Below are positions 1-12,377 of a stretch of DNA of 64,000 nucleotides, piece by piece. Under the pieces are notes generated by a model. That model ran no database searches. It was not told the origin of the DNA and saw nothing but the letters and a program-made list of their open reading frames with translations. A program made the position numbers and the translations under genes. Numbering within the stretch: position 1 is the first letter of the stretch; each line of letters begins with the position of its first letter. Source of the stretch: Candidatus Nanopelagicales bacterium (lineage in GTDB: Bacteria; Actinomycetota; Actinomycetes; S36-B12); the NCBI GenBank assembly GCA_018402075.1, contig JAGYJP010000002.1:248001-312000 (forward strand), written 5' to 3'.

Positions 1-491
1 CAGATGCCCTCCCTTGGCTAACAGACAACGTACGCAATCTCCCGACCGAGGTCCCGGTCACAGTGGTGGCGGCCGACGTCACTGACATTTCGAATGCGCA
101 ATTACGCGCTGCCGCTGGAACCTGCGATGTTGTGACTTGCAATCCTCCGTATATTCCGAATGGTTCGTTACCACGCGACCCAGAAGTCCGTGATCACGAA
201 CCGGCATTGGCTCTTTATGGTGGACCTGATGGCCTCGACGTGATTCGCAAGGTTGTGATCACAGCTGGCATGTTATTGAAATCAGGTGGGTTGCTCGTCA
301 TTGAGCACGCAGATGTTCAGGGTCCTGAATCACCGGGTGGCGGAGTAGTGGAGATTGTTCGTCAGGGAAAAGTCCCCGAAGACATGGCAGACTTCATTGC
401 AGGTGTTGTTGGATCACCACTATTTGTCAACGTTGAAGACAGACAGGATTACAACCAACTACCTCGGTTCACATTGGCAAGGCGGGTCTAA
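1..491 (+). CDS. prmC: Peptide chain release factor N5-glutamine methyltransferase, C-terminal part (partial)
   Basis: The reading frame is open to the left edge, so the gene begins upstream. It contains NPPYIP, the catalytic motif of PrmC/HemK-type N5-glutamine methyltransferases, which methylate the GGQ glutamine of release factors RF1 and RF2 using S-adenosylmethionine. After the motif come the usual conserved elements EPALALYGG and DGLDVIRK and a C-terminal segment running to the TAA. The N-terminal helical domain and most of the SAM-binding loop lie outside the window. tsaC starts four bases after the stop, the common actinobacterial prmC-tsaC order. Identification is firm. Confidence 0.93.
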   Translation, partial: DALPWLTDNVRNLPTEVPVTVVAADVTDISNAQLRAAAGTCDVVTCNPPYIPNGSLPRDPEVRDHEPALALYGGPDGLDVIRKVVITAGMLLKSGGLLVIEHADVQGPESPGGGVVEIVRQGKVPEDMADFIAGVVGSPLFVNVEDRQDYNQLPRFTLARRV

Positions 492-495
492 GCCT

Positions 496-1143
496 GTGAC
501 CATTCGGATTAAATGCGGAAACGGCGAAAATCGTGAGCGCGCGTTGTCGATGGCTCTGTCCACCTCCCGAAGGGGTGGTCTCATGGTTATTCCCACTGAA
601 AGCATGTATGCGGTTGTCACAGATGCATTCAGTATCCGAGGAACAGCGGCGCTGCGTGAATTCAAGGATCTTGATCCCTCGATGCCACTGAGTGTTCTTG
701 TTCCGCAGGCATCAACGGTCAGTGGAATTACTCGAAGAATTCCGCAAACTGCCCATCAACTCATGGAAGCCCTCTGGCCGGGTGAATTAACGTTGCTCCT
801 CGATGCAGGAATGACCTTGAGTTGGGATCATCCAGACGAGGCACCCGTGGCCGTTCGCATGCCTCTTCACCCGCTGGCACTCAGTGTGTTACAGACAACT
901 GGGCCAATGGCTTCGACGGGCGCACATCCCTCGGGAACTGCACCCATCACAACTTCACAAGGTCTGGATGCTCTTGAGGTAGACGACATTGCGGTAATCC
1001 TCGACGCTGGGGATCTTTCCAACAATTCGGACACTGTGGTGACCAGCACGGTCGTGGACTGCACTACTTCACCGCCAAGGGTGGTGCGACAAGGGAGTTG
1101 CGACCTACCGACATTGCGGTCCGTAATTCCTGAAATCGCGTAA
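496..1143 (+). CDS. tsaC: L-threonylcarbamoyladenylate synthase (TsaC/Sua5/YrdC family)
   Basis: About 215 residues from a GTG four bases after prmC. The family makes threonylcarbamoyl-AMP from threonine, bicarbonate and ATP for the t6A37 modification of ANN-decoding tRNAs. Visible landmarks are PTESMYAVVTDAF (the nucleotide-binding strand, usually PTDTVYGL), MPLSVLV, a PGELTLLL block and VAVRMP. The open frame continues upstream to 355, but that part overlaps prmC and has no family resemblance, so the GTG at 496 is preferred. The PTES variant of the first motif is slightly off the usual consensus. Length matches the short TsaC form without the Sua5 C-terminal domain. Confidence 0.9.
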   Translation: MTIRIKCGNGENRERALSMALSTSRRGGLMVIPTESMYAVVTDAFSIRGTAALREFKDLDPSMPLSVLVPQASTVSGITRRIPQTAHQLMEALWPGELTLLLDAGMTLSWDHPDEAPVAVRMPLHPLALSVLQTTGPMASTGAHPSGTAPITTSQGLDALEVDDIAVILDAGDLSNNSDTVVTSTVVDCTTSPPRVVRQGSCDLPTLRSVIPEIA

Positions 1144-1212
1144 GGTGTGCTCTTTGACGTTTCGCACGGACAATCGGCACGGACAATCGTGCCCATGCAA
1201 AGTGAGGGTGAC

Positions 1213-2472
1213 ATGGTTTTTTGGGGACCAGATTTTTCAGAATTGCAGAATGAGGATCCTGTAATCGCGGAAATCATTCTCGCCGAGTTGGAGCGGGCAC
1301 GTAGCGGTCTTCAACTGATCGCTAGTGAGAACTTCACCTCACCTGCTGTGCTTGCAGCACTGGGATCTACTTTGAGTAATAAGTACGCAGAGGGTTATCC
1401 GGGCAAGCGCTATTACGGTGGCTGTTCGGAAGTTGATCGCGCTGAAATTATTGGTATTGACAGAGCCAAGGAATTATTCGGCGCAGATCATGCCAATCTG
1501 CAACCCCATTCGGGGGCTAGTGCCAATATTGCCGCCTACGGAGCCTTTGTGGCGCCGGGTGACACCGTCATGGCCATGAGCTTGTCACACGGTGGTCATT
1601 TGACCCACGGTTCACCGGTGAACTTCTCAGGCAAGTGGTTCAACGTGGTCTCGTATGGAGTTCGACCAGAAGATGACCTCATCGACATGGATGAAGTGCG
1701 TCGGTTGGCAGTCGAAAATAAGCCCAAAATGATAATTTGCGGTGCAACGGCGTATACGCGACTCATTGATTTCGCCGGTTTCCGGGCGATTGCTGACGAA
1801 GTAGGTGCGATCATGATGGTAGATGCCGCTCACTTCATTGGGCTTGTTGCTGGCAAGGCAATTCCCAGCCCGGTGCCTTATGCCGATGTTGTCTGTTTCA
1901 CAACACATAAAGTTCTGCGAGGGCCGCGCGGTGGCATGATTTTGTGTAAGGCAGAGCATGCTGCGAAAATTGACAAGGCTGTTTTCCCCATGATGCAGGG
2001 TGGTCCTCTCATGCACGCCGTCGCAGCCAAGGCTGTTGCACTTAAGGAAGCAAGTACTCCTCAGTATCAGGAGTACGCAAAGCAGGTGATCCTCAATGCA
2101 CAGGCATTAGCATCAGGATTGGCAGATCGGGGCATGCGTCCGGTAAGTGGCGGTACAGACACGCATTTGGCTCTGATTGACATCACGAGCACAGGGGTGA
2201 CAGGTGCTGAGGCGGAGGTGCGTTGCGATGCAGGGCGAATCACATTAAATAAGAATGCCATCCCTTTTGATCAACAACCACCGTCCATTGCCTCGGGTAT
2301 TCGGGTTGGCACACCATCTGTCACGACCCAAGGAATGGGAACCGCGCAAATGGATGTCATAGCTGATCTTATTGATCGTTCCGTTCGATCCGACGACCCC
2401 AAAGAGCATGCGGCGATTGCTGAGCAGACGGAGCAGCTTGTTTCGAAGTTTCCCGCGTATGCTCGACCGTAG
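1213..2472 (+). CDS. glyA: Serine hydroxymethyltransferase
   Basis: PLP enzyme interconverting serine plus tetrahydrofolate with glycine plus methylene-tetrahydrofolate, the main one-carbon source. The FTTHKVLRGPRGG motif carries the PLP lysine (about residue 233). ASENFTS near the N-terminus and KYAEGYPGKRYYGG are family signatures. The frame extends upstream to a GTG at 1147, but the ATG at 1213 follows a GAGGG ribosome site by about six bases and gives MVFWGPDF at the family N-terminus. The resulting 419 residues match the usual length. The gene sits between tsaC and the WecA-type transferase, a place where mycobacteria have no glyA. Confidence 0.95.
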   Translation: MVFWGPDFSELQNEDPVIAEIILAELERARSGLQLIASENFTSPAVLAALGSTLSNKYAEGYPGKRYYGGCSEVDRAEIIGIDRAKELFGADHANLQPHSGASANIAAYGAFVAPGDTVMAMSLSHGGHLTHGSPVNFSGKWFNVVSYGVRPEDDLIDMDEVRRLAVENKPKMIICGATAYTRLIDFAGFRAIADEVGAIMMVDAAHFIGLVAGKAIPSPVPYADVVCFTTHKVLRGPRGGMILCKAEHAAKIDKAVFPMMQGGPLMHAVAAKAVALKEASTPQYQEYAKQVILNAQALASGLADRGMRPVSGGTDTHLALIDITSTGVTGAEAEVRCDAGRITLNKNAIPFDQQPPSIASGIRVGTPSVTTQGMGTAQMDVIADLIDRSVRSDDPKEHAAIAEQTEQLVSKFPAYARP

Positions 2473-2554
2473 TGCATGATTTACACGCATTGATGAAAGC
2501 GTAATTCACGCGCACCGGTAGAGGGTAGAAATACGGAACGGAGGCAAATGCACT

Positions 2555-3676
2555 ATGCGTGAATACCTGCTTTGTCTCTTCGCTGCGGCGGCCGTGACCT
2601 ACTTACTTACTCCACCTGTACGTGCATTGGCTCTGAAGTGGGGAATTGTCGCTCCGGTTCGCGATCGCGATGTTCACGACACTACGACCCCGCGTCTTGG
2701 TGGCTTGGCCATGTTCGGTGGGTTACTCACTGGGCTGCTGCTCGCGAGCAAACTCCCCATGATGGGTTCTGTTTTTGAGGGATCACAAACGGTTGTCGCG
2801 CTACTCTCTGGGGCAGCGATAATTGTGGTGCTGGGAATCGTCGACGATAAATGGGGCCTTGACGCGCCAACCAAATTGGCCGGACAGGTTCTTGCCGCTG
2901 GTGTTATGGCCTTCCAAGGCATTGCCATCATCTGGTTGCCATTTGGTGGAACATTTGTTCTCGATCCTCTGACAAGTGTTTTACTCACCGTGATTATTGT
3001 CTTGATCAGTATTAATGCAATCAACTTCGTTGACGGTCTCGACGGCTTGGCAGCCGGGATTGTGGCAGTTGCTGCAGGAGCGTTCTTTATTTATGCCTAT
3101 TTGTTGTCGGTGGAACTTGGTTTGGAGCGGGCAACCCTGGCCACGCTGGTCAGTGTGCTCTTGGTGGGAATGACGCTTGGTTTCTTGCCAAATAACCTTT
3201 TTCCCGCACGTATCTTCATGGGGGACACCGGCTCCATGCTGTTGGGATTGCTCCTTGCTGCTGCAACGATTACCCTCACCGGGCAAGTAGATCCGAGTGC
3301 TGTGTCTGGTGGTGCGTTCTTCCCAGCCTTGTTACCGGTATTACTACCTTTGGCGGTAATGGCCATTCCACTCGTGGATCTGGTGCTGGCCGTCATCAGG
3401 CGAACCAGGGCAGGGCGTAACCCATTTGCGCCGGATAAACAGCACCTCCACCACCGTCTGCTTGAAATGGGCCATTCCCAGCGTCGAGCTGTATTTCTGA
3501 TGTACGCCCTAACCGCACTTATTTCAGGGGCAGTTCTTGCGGTCGCCTTTTTCCCGATCGTTTATGCAGCGGTCGGTGCAGCGATTGGCGTAATTATCTT
3601 GATTCTTTTTGTACGGCACAGGCCAGCACAAGAAAAAGTGCGAGACATCTCACGTTCTGTGAACCGCACGGGCTGA
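2555..3676 (+). CDS. wecA: Undecaprenyl-phosphate N-acetylglucosaminyl 1-phosphate transferase (WecA/MraY family)
   Basis: Polytopic membrane enzyme of about 373 residues that transfers a sugar 1-phosphate from a UDP-sugar to a polyprenyl phosphate, starting cell-wall glycan assembly (in actinomycetes the arabinogalactan or secondary polymer linkage unit). Visible motifs: TPRLGG, VDDKWG (the Mg-binding aspartates), NFVDGLDGLAAG, FMGDTGS and the HLHHRLLE loop typical of WecA rather than MraY. About ten hydrophobic segments alternate with these loops. The ATG has a GGAGG site nine bases upstream. It lies directly before the ATP synthase genes, as rfe does in mycobacteria. The exact sugar substrate cannot be read from sequence. 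Confidence 0.9.
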   Translation: MREYLLCLFAAAAVTYLLTPPVRALALKWGIVAPVRDRDVHDTTTPRLGGLAMFGGLLTGLLLASKLPMMGSVFEGSQTVVALLSGAAIIVVLGIVDDKWGLDAPTKLAGQVLAAGVMAFQGIAIIWLPFGGTFVLDPLTSVLLTVIIVLISINAINFVDGLDGLAAGIVAVAAGAFFIYAYLLSVELGLERATLATLVSVLLVGMTLGFLPNNLFPARIFMGDTGSMLLGLLLAAATITLTGQVDPSAVSGGAFFPALLPVLLPLAVMAIPLVDLVLAVIRRTRAGRNPFAPDKQHLHHRLLEMGHSQRRAVFLMYALTALISGAVLAVAFFPIVYAAVGAAIGVIILILFVRHRPAQEKVRDISRSVNRTG

Positions 3677-3766
3677 CGCGACCTCGCCCGGCATGCGATA
3701 CCGTTTTGTCAGCAGTGCACTCCACTTTCACCTGTAACCGCGAATCACATATGACTAGAGGTATTG

Positions 3767-4195
3767 ATGTCTCAAGCGCGCAGTATTGACGCACTAGTTC
3801 TTCAGCGGGCAGGGTTTGGGACTGTTGTTGCAGGAGTGATTGTTGTTGTCATTTCAGCGGTGATTGCCGGAAGCACCGGCGCTGTGGGTGCCATCCTGGG
3901 AACGATTTTGGTCGTTGTGTTCTTTAGCGTAGGACAGTTTGCCTTAGGAGCTGTACTGAAATCTAATCCACAAATGGCGCTCACTATGGCCCTCACCCTG
4001 TATTTGGTCAAAGTTGGAGTTCTGTTGCTGATCATTGTGTTATTCGCAGACACAACACTGTTTGATACCAAGACATTTGCGGCCGCAATTTTAACTGGCA
4101 CCCTGGTCTGGACAGTCGTGGAAGTGTGGATTTTTGGCACGTCTAAGGTGCTGTATGTTGAACCGGAAACCTCACAAGATGGTGATCGAAAATGA
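3767..4195 (+). CDS. Small integral membrane protein, AtpI-like, first of the ATP synthase cluster
   Basis: 142 residues with about four hydrophobic segments, preceded by an AGAGG site. In position and size it corresponds to the conserved membrane protein ahead of atpB in actinomycetes (Rv1303-like). In other bacteria, AtpI-type proteins help assemble the c-ring or move Mg into the membrane; that function is inferred here from position only. A TTG three bases upstream is the alternative start. Its stop overlaps the start of the next gene by four bases (ATGA), so the two are translationally coupled. Confidence 0.75.
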   Translation: MSQARSIDALVLQRAGFGTVVAGVIVVVISAVIAGSTGAVGAILGTILVVVFFSVGQFALGAVLKSNPQMALTMALTLYLVKVGVLLLIIVLFADTTLFDTKTFAAAILTGTLVWTVVEVWIFGTSKVLYVEPETSQDGDRK

Positions 4196-4568
4196 CTTCA
4201 TTGAGCCCCCAACCCAGCAGTGAATCAGTAGATGAGAAGTGGTACCGTTCGCGCGCACGATCAATATCGGGAAATGCCCCGCAACGGACGCTTCCCAGTA
4301 TGGATAACACCGCGTGGATTATCTCCAGTCGATTAATCGCTGGTCTGATCCTCTACTCGGCTCTCGGTTGGCTGTTGTCTTTATGGCTCGGACATCGAGA
4401 GGTGCTTATGGCGGTCGGCGCCCTGGTCGGGCTCGGATTGTCGTACTACCTGATATTCACCGGGCTCAGTCGGGAAAATAAGGTAGTACAAGAGCAAGCG
4501 CGAAATTCGAATAAGAGCATTAACGAGAGCATCAGCGAGAGCAAACCTGTGAGCGAAGGGAATCGTGC

Positions 4569-4572
<4 letters not shown>
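4192..4572 (+). CDS. Small two-helix membrane protein in the ATP synthase cluster (AtpZ-like)
   Basis: 126 residues: a polar N-terminal half, two transmembrane segments (about residues 42-62 and 70-90) with the short loop LGHREVL between them, and a polar, Ser/Asn/Glu-rich tail. The two-helix hairpin and the site just before atpB recall AtpZ, the partner of AtpI in other F-type operons, but sequence conservation is too weak to be sure. It overlaps both neighbours by four bases (ATGA at each end), so expression is tied to the ATP synthase subunits. Confidence 0.65.
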
Positions 4573-5721
<1,149 letters not shown>

Positions 5722-5788
5722 TTCAACCTGGTTTTTACTCAGTTTGAATCACGTGACTAGAACGACCTAGGGAAAGGGAAAGGCTCAC

Positions 5789-6346
5789 ATGAACGTGTTG
5801 ACCTCTTTAATCGCCGCAGGTGGCGAGTCTGGCGAGGAGATGCCGTCGGTACTTGCCGTGCCGCTGGACGAATTCATCATTGGGCTCATCGCATTTCTCA
5901 TCGTTTTTGGTGGTCTCGCCAAATTCGCTCTGCCTAAGATCAAGGAAACCCTGGACGAACGGGCCAACTTGATTGAAGGTGGTTTGGAGCGTGCCGGAGC
6001 AGCTGAAGCGGAAGCAGCAGCCCTCCTTGATGAGTACAGAGCTCAGCTTGCTGGAGCTCGTGAAGAAGCCTCAGCTATTCGGACACAGGCTCAGGCTGAT
6101 CGCAGTGCCATTATTGAGGAAGCTCGCAATGAGGCGCGCACGGCTGCCGCGAGTGTGACGGCTGCCGCAGAGGCATCCATGGCAGCAGAGCGGGCGCAAG
6201 CGATTTCTTCACTCACCAAGCAGGTGGGTGAACTTGCCATTTCGCTCGCGGACAAAATCGTTGGCGAGTCCCTCTCTGACGATGCCCGAGTCAGAGCCAC
6301 GGTTGATTCCTTTATTGCTGATCTGGAAGGACAGGCTGCACGCTAA
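5789..6346 (+). CDS. atpF: F0F1 ATP synthase subunit b
   Basis: 185 residues: a single membrane helix (about residues 28-48) followed by a long Ala/Glu/Arg-rich coiled coil (about 55-150) that forms the peripheral stalk. Start supported by GGGAAAGGGAAAGG upstream. The N-terminus has an acidic lead (GESGEEMP) before the helix. This is a stand-alone b subunit, unlike mycobacteria where a second b is fused to delta. The stop overlaps the next start by one base (TAATG). Confidence 0.95.
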   Translation: MNVLTSLIAAGGESGEEMPSVLAVPLDEFIIGLIAFLIVFGGLAKFALPKIKETLDERANLIEGGLERAGAAEAEAAALLDEYRAQLAGAREEASAIRTQAQADRSAIIEEARNEARTAAASVTAAAEASMAAERAQAISSLTKQVGELAISLADKIVGESLSDDARVRATVDSFIADLEGQAAR

Positions 6347-7155
6347 TGCTTGGATCCAGCCGCGAAGCACTCGCCACATGTCGTGATTTTCTCGACGATC
6401 AACGGGAGAGCTCCGATTTTGGGAGTCTTTCCGAGCAGTTGTATGCCGTCGCAGATCTCATGGACACGGAATCGGTGCTTCGTTCGGCTTTGGCGGACTC
6501 AGGTCAACTCACGGCTGTCCGAGAGAATTTAGCCCAAGATATCTTTTCGAGTCGAGTCAACCCACTTGCCTTGCAACTCATCCGTCTTGCAGTTGTGCAA
6601 AGGTGGTCCGAGGACATGGATCTTGTTCTCGCACTGGAGCAGTTAGCAGAGCAGGCGATTTTGACGGTGGCCCAAAATGATGGAACTCTCGATGCCACCG
6701 AAGAAGAATTATTTCTCTTCGGTCGGGCCGTTGACAGTTCAGCGGAGCTACAAATGGCCCTGACTGACCCAGCGAGCAGTGCCGATGTGAAGGCGTCGAT
6801 CGTTCGTGATCTGGTAGCCGCGCGTGGAACCAGTGCTGCCGCAGCTCTGTTGGGGTACTCGATTAGTCACCTACACGGGCGCCGAATTGATTCCGTGGTC
6901 AGCCACTTGGGGGAAATGGCCGCCAAACAGCGGGATCGAGTTGTGGCGGACGTCCGAGTCGCAGCTCCATTGACACCTGAACAAAGCCAGCGCCTGGCTT
7001 CTGCACTTTCGAAGTTGAAGGGCAGAACTGTTCGGCTCAATGTTGCTGTGGACCCCAGTGTGCTTGGTGGAGTTCACGTATCCATTGGCGAAGAAGTAAT
7101 TGACGGCACAATTGAATCTAGATTGGAACAAGCACGCAGGGCATTGCTGGGTTAA
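6346..7155 (+). CDS. atpH: F0F1 ATP synthase subunit delta
   Basis: 269 residues, the long actinobacterial form of the OSCP/delta subunit that joins the peripheral stalk to the top of F1. The C-terminal part ([19 protein letters not shown] then [21 protein letters not shown]) is the conserved family signature. The N-terminal 160 residues are helical and poorly conserved, as usual. Its start overlaps the atpF stop (TAATG). A 125-base gap follows before atpA, where no further gene or clear hairpin was seen. Confidence 0.93.
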   Translation: MLGSSREALATCRDFLDDQRESSDFGSLSEQLYAVADLMDTESVLRSALADSGQLTAVRENLAQDIFSSRVNPLALQLIRLAVVQRWSEDMDLVLALEQLAEQAILTVAQNDGTLDATEEELFLFGRAVDSSAELQMALTDPASSADVKASIVRDLVAARGTSAAAALLGYSISHLHGRRIDSVVSHLGEMAAKQRDRVVADVRVAAPLTPEQSQRLASALSKLKGRTVRLNVAVDPSVLGGVHVSIGEEVIDGTIESRLEQARRALLG

Positions 7156-7280
7156 GTCACTTAGCCAATAACGTACTAAAGCAACATGAAAAATCAATAA
7201 ATAAGAAGCTAGATACACAAGCTCGAAAAGGAAATATTCGCAACTGCCGCAATGCGGCCCGACACAGAGAGCAGGACACC

Positions 7281-8915
7281 ATGACGGAGCTGACGATCCG
7301 ACCGGAAGAAATCCGGGATGCGATCGAGCGGAACGTCGCGGCGTACTCGCCGACAACCGCCCGAGAAGAAGTTGGACGTGTACTAGAAACCGGAGACGGC
7401 ATTGCCCGTGTCGAGGGTTTGCACTCCGCCATGACCAATGAGTTACTGGAGTTTGAGGGAGGGCTGCTCGGAATTGCGCTGAACCTTGATGTTCGCGAAA
7501 TCGGATGCGTTCTCCTTGGCGATGGCTCCAAAATTGAAGAGGGCCAGGCGGTGCGCCGTACCGGCGAGGTTCTTTCCGTCCCAGTGGGCGATGCCTTCCT
7601 CGGTCGCGTGGTCGATCCGCTGGCGAACCCAATTGATGGATTGGGTCCGATCATTCCCGATGCTCGCCGTGCCCTTGAAGTTCAGGCCCCTTCGGTTGTT
7701 CAGCGTCAACCTGTGACCGAGCCCATGCTTACCGGTATCAAGGCAATTGACGCCATGACGGCTATTGGACGCGGACAGCGCCAGTTGATCATCGGTGACC
7801 GCCAGACGGGTAAAACCGCCGTATGCATCGATACGATCATCAACCAGAAGGAAAACTGGGAATCGGGCGATCCCAATAAGCAGGTCCGTTGTATTTATGT
7901 CGCCATTGGACAAAAAGGCTCCACCATTGCCTCAGTCAAGGGTGCGCTGGAGGAATACGGCGCGCTCGAATACACCACGATTGTTGCCGCACCTGCGTCT
8001 GACCCTGCCGGTTTCAAGTACCTGGCTCCTTACACTGGTTCAGCTATTGGCCAGCACTGGATGTACCAGGGCAAGCATGTTCTGATCGTCTTCGACGACC
8101 TTTCCAAGCAGGCTGATGCCTACCGAGCAGTTTCACTGCTACTGCGTCGTCCGCCAGGTCGCGAGGCCTACCCAGGCGATGTCTTCTACTTGCACTCCCG
8201 CCTGCTCGAGCGCTGTGCCAAGCTTTCCGATGAAATGGGTGGTGGTTCCATGACGGGTCTTCCTATCATCGAAACTAAGGCCAATGACGTTTCTGCGTTT
8301 ATTCCCACAAACGTTATTTCGATCACCGATGGACAGTGCTTCCTCGAGTCTGACCTGTTCAACTCGGGTGTTCGTCCGGCCATCAACGTCGGTATTTCGG
8401 TGTCGCGTGTCGGTGGATCCGCACAGCCCAAGGCCATGAAGAAGGTGGCAGGCCGACTGCGTCTGTCCTTGGCCCAGTACCGCGAGTTGGAGGCCTTTGC
8501 CGCCTTTGGATCGGACCTGGATGCAGCGTCAAAGGCTCAACTTGAGCGCGGTTCACGTCTGGTGGAGTTGCTCAAGCAGCCCCAGTATCAACCACAGGCA
8601 ATGGAGCGCGAAGTTGTCTCGGTGTGGACAGGAACCACGGGTCAATTGGACGATGTCCCCGTAGAGGACATTCGCCGATTCGACTCTGAGTTTTTGGATT
8701 ATGTGGATCGTTCCGCTCCGCAGGCATTCGACGCCATTCGCACGACATCTGATCTCTCGGATGACACCGTGAGTGTTCTTGAGTCGACTATTGCTGAGTT
8801 TAAAAAGCAGTTCACCACAAGTTCGGGTGAACTACTGATTAAAGATGAACCGGTGGCGGCAATCGCAGACGAAGAAATCGATCCCACCCAGATCAAGCGG
8901 TCTGTCCGAGGCTGA
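7281..8915 (+). CDS. atpA: F0F1 ATP synthase subunit alpha
   Basis: 544 residues, the non-catalytic nucleotide-binding subunit of F1. P-loop GDRQTGKTA at about residues 172-180, Walker [12 protein letters not shown], and the family signature [17 protein letters not shown]. The C-terminus is about 30 residues longer than in Escherichia coli, an extension (running to KRSVRG) that is common in Actinobacteria; in mycobacteria the alpha C-terminal extension suppresses ATP hydrolysis. Whether it does so here is inference. ATG start follows GAGCAGGACACC. The atpG start lies one base past the stop. Confidence 0.97.
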   Translation: MTELTIRPEEIRDAIERNVAAYSPTTAREEVGRVLETGDGIARVEGLHSAMTNELLEFEGGLLGIALNLDVREIGCVLLGDGSKIEEGQAVRRTGEVLSVPVGDAFLGRVVDPLANPIDGLGPIIPDARRALEVQAPSVVQRQPVTEPMLTGIKAIDAMTAIGRGQRQLIIGDRQTGKTAVCIDTIINQKENWESGDPNKQVRCIYVAIGQKGSTIASVKGALEEYGALEYTTIVAAPASDPAGFKYLAPYTGSAIGQHWMYQGKHVLIVFDDLSKQADAYRAVSLLLRRPPGREAYPGDVFYLHSRLLERCAKLSDEMGGGSMTGLPIIETKANDVSAFIPTNVISITDGQCFLESDLFNSGVRPAINVGISVSRVGGSAQPKAMKKVAGRLRLSLAQYRELEAFAAFGSDLDAASKAQLERGSRLVELLKQPQYQPQAMEREVVSVWTGTTGQLDDVPVEDIRRFDSEFLDYVDRSAPQAFDAIRTTSDLSDDTVSVLESTIAEFKKQFTTSSGELLIKDEPVAAIADEEIDPTQIKRSVRG

Positions 8916-8916
8916 C

Positions 8917-11305
<2,389 letters not shown>

Positions 11306-11307
11306 TA

Positions 11308-11709
11308 ATGGCCGATCAACTCGAAGTTGCAGTGGTTTCCGCCGAGCGCGCACTCTGGTCAGGTAAGGCCAAGAGTGTCTCGGCAAAAACCCCCGAAGGA
11401 GACGTAGGAATTCTGCGCGGCCATGAACCAATGTTGGCGCTCCTGGTGGAAGCTCCGCTTCGAATTGAACTCGAGGATGGTTCAAAAGTGCTCGTAGCTG
11501 TGCACGGTGGATTTTTCTCGGTGGACAGCGACAAAGTAAACGTTATTGCGGAAACAGCAGAACTCGCTGAAGATGTTGACCTGGAACGTGCGCAAGCAGC
11601 ACTTGCTCGATTGAAGGCGAACCCGGATTCGGAAGATCTCTCCGCTCTTCGTCGGGCCGAGACTCGAATTCAGGTCGCTGGAGTAGCCAAAGGCGTTTCT
11701 ACACGTTAA
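11308..11709 (+). CDS. atpC: F0F1 ATP synthase subunit epsilon
   Basis: 133 residues: the N-terminal beta-sandwich (EVAVVSAERALWSGKAKSV, TPEGDVGILRGHEPMLALL, HGGFFSV) and the C-terminal helical hairpin (ERAQAALARLKANPDSEDLSALRRAETRIQVA) that can latch the motor. It closes the eight-gene atpBEFHAGDC operon. No DUF2550 gene follows, in contrast to mycobacteria. The gene after it, pduO, is on the other strand. Confidence 0.95.
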   Translation: MADQLEVAVVSAERALWSGKAKSVSAKTPEGDVGILRGHEPMLALLVEAPLRIELEDGSKVLVAVHGGFFSVDSDKVNVIAETAELAEDVDLERAQAALARLKANPDSEDLSALRRAETRIQVAGVAKGVSTR

Positions 11710-11714
11710 CTAGG

Positions 11715-11772
11715 CTACGCGCTTACTCCCTCTCGCCTCCCGGCCACGCGCTTACTTCCTCTCGCCTCCCGG
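11715..11772. repeat. 29-bp tandem duplication overlapping the 3' end of pduO
   Basis: Two adjacent copies of 29 bases (11715-11743 and 11744-11772) differ at two positions. The right copy encodes the last residues of PduO (PGGERK and stop), and the left copy would encode the same ending with one change, so the 3' end of the gene has been duplicated into the gap between convergent atpC and pduO. Confidence 0.9.
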
Positions 11773-12327
11773 CTTCCAAAGAACATCCCCACCAGCATCC
11801 TTGTTCGCGACCCGGGCAAGGATAAATAGTAAGTCACTCAACCGGTTCAAATAGGTAGCTGCAAGCGGGTTCATTCCACCGTGATACGCATCGAGGGCGG
11901 CCCACGTTGATCTCTCGGCACGACGCACCACGGTGCGTGCCACATGTAAGTGAGCAGAGGCTGATGTGCCCCCGGGAAGAACAAAAGACCTCAACGGCTC
12001 CAGTTGCTCGTTGTATGAATCGCAGGCGGCTTCCAATTTGTTGATATAGGAATCCTCGACCCTGAGGGCATGTGATTCTTCGTCTCGCACTGGAGTGCAT
12101 AGATCCGCGCCCACGTCAAAGAGATCATTTTGGATGCTGAGCAGGAGTTCTGAAATTTCAGGCCCAAGGTCGCACATGCTCAGCGCAAGGCCGATTGTGC
12201 AGTTAGCTTCGTCAACGTCTGCATAGGCGCGCAAGCGTGGGTCGTTTTTCCCCGTGCGCGACATGTCTCCTAAGGACGTGGTGCCATCGTCGCCGGTTCC
12301 GGTGTAAATGCGGGTGAGATTAACCAT
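11752..12327 (-). CDS. pduO: Cob(I)alamin adenosyltransferase, PduO type
   Basis: 191 residues. PduO-type enzymes transfer the 5'-deoxyadenosyl group of ATP to cob(I)alamin, making coenzyme B12. The N-terminal ATP-binding block TRIYTGTGDDGTTSLGD, the DEANCTIGLA turn, and RTVVRRAERS plus LNRLSDLLFILAR near the C-terminus are family signatures. The ATG lies six bases after a TAGAGT -10-like box, suggesting a leaderless mRNA. The product is the cofactor of the mutase encoded at 14084, and pduO beside murA is also the mycobacterial arrangement. Confidence 0.93.
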   Translation of the reverse strand: MVNLTRIYTGTGDDGTTSLGDMSRTGKNDPRLRAYADVDEANCTIGLALSMCDLGPEISELLLSIQNDLFDVGADLCTPVRDEESHALRVEDSYINKLEAACDSYNEQLEPLRSFVLPGGTSASAHLHVARTVVRRAERSTWAALDAYHGGMNPLAATYLNRLSDLLFILARVANKDAGGDVLWKPGGERK

Positions 12328-12333
12328 AAATGG

Positions 12334-12339
12334 ACTCTA
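12334..12339 (-). promoter_or_regulatory. Leaderless -10 box of pduO
   Basis: TAGAGT on the minus strand, then six bases, then the pduO ATG. No Shine-Dalgarno sequence separates box and start. Part of a window-wide pattern. Confidence 0.55.
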
Positions 12340-12365
12340 TCGGCAATCGACCTCCTTGGCTCACC

Positions 12366-12371
12366 TACGAT
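12366..12371 (+). promoter_or_regulatory. Leaderless -10 box of murA
   Basis: TACGAT, six bases, then GTG at 12378. This box supports the GTG over the ATG at 12330, because the shorter product begins where homologous MurA proteins begin. Confidence 0.6.
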
Positions 12372-12377
12372 GCGCAG

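Noticed and set aside
12330..12377. ATG 12330 as the murA start
   Set aside because: The extra 16 residues have no counterpart in MurA, and the GTG at 12378 fits both the family start and the TACGAT box. The ATG would also lie two bases from the pduO start.
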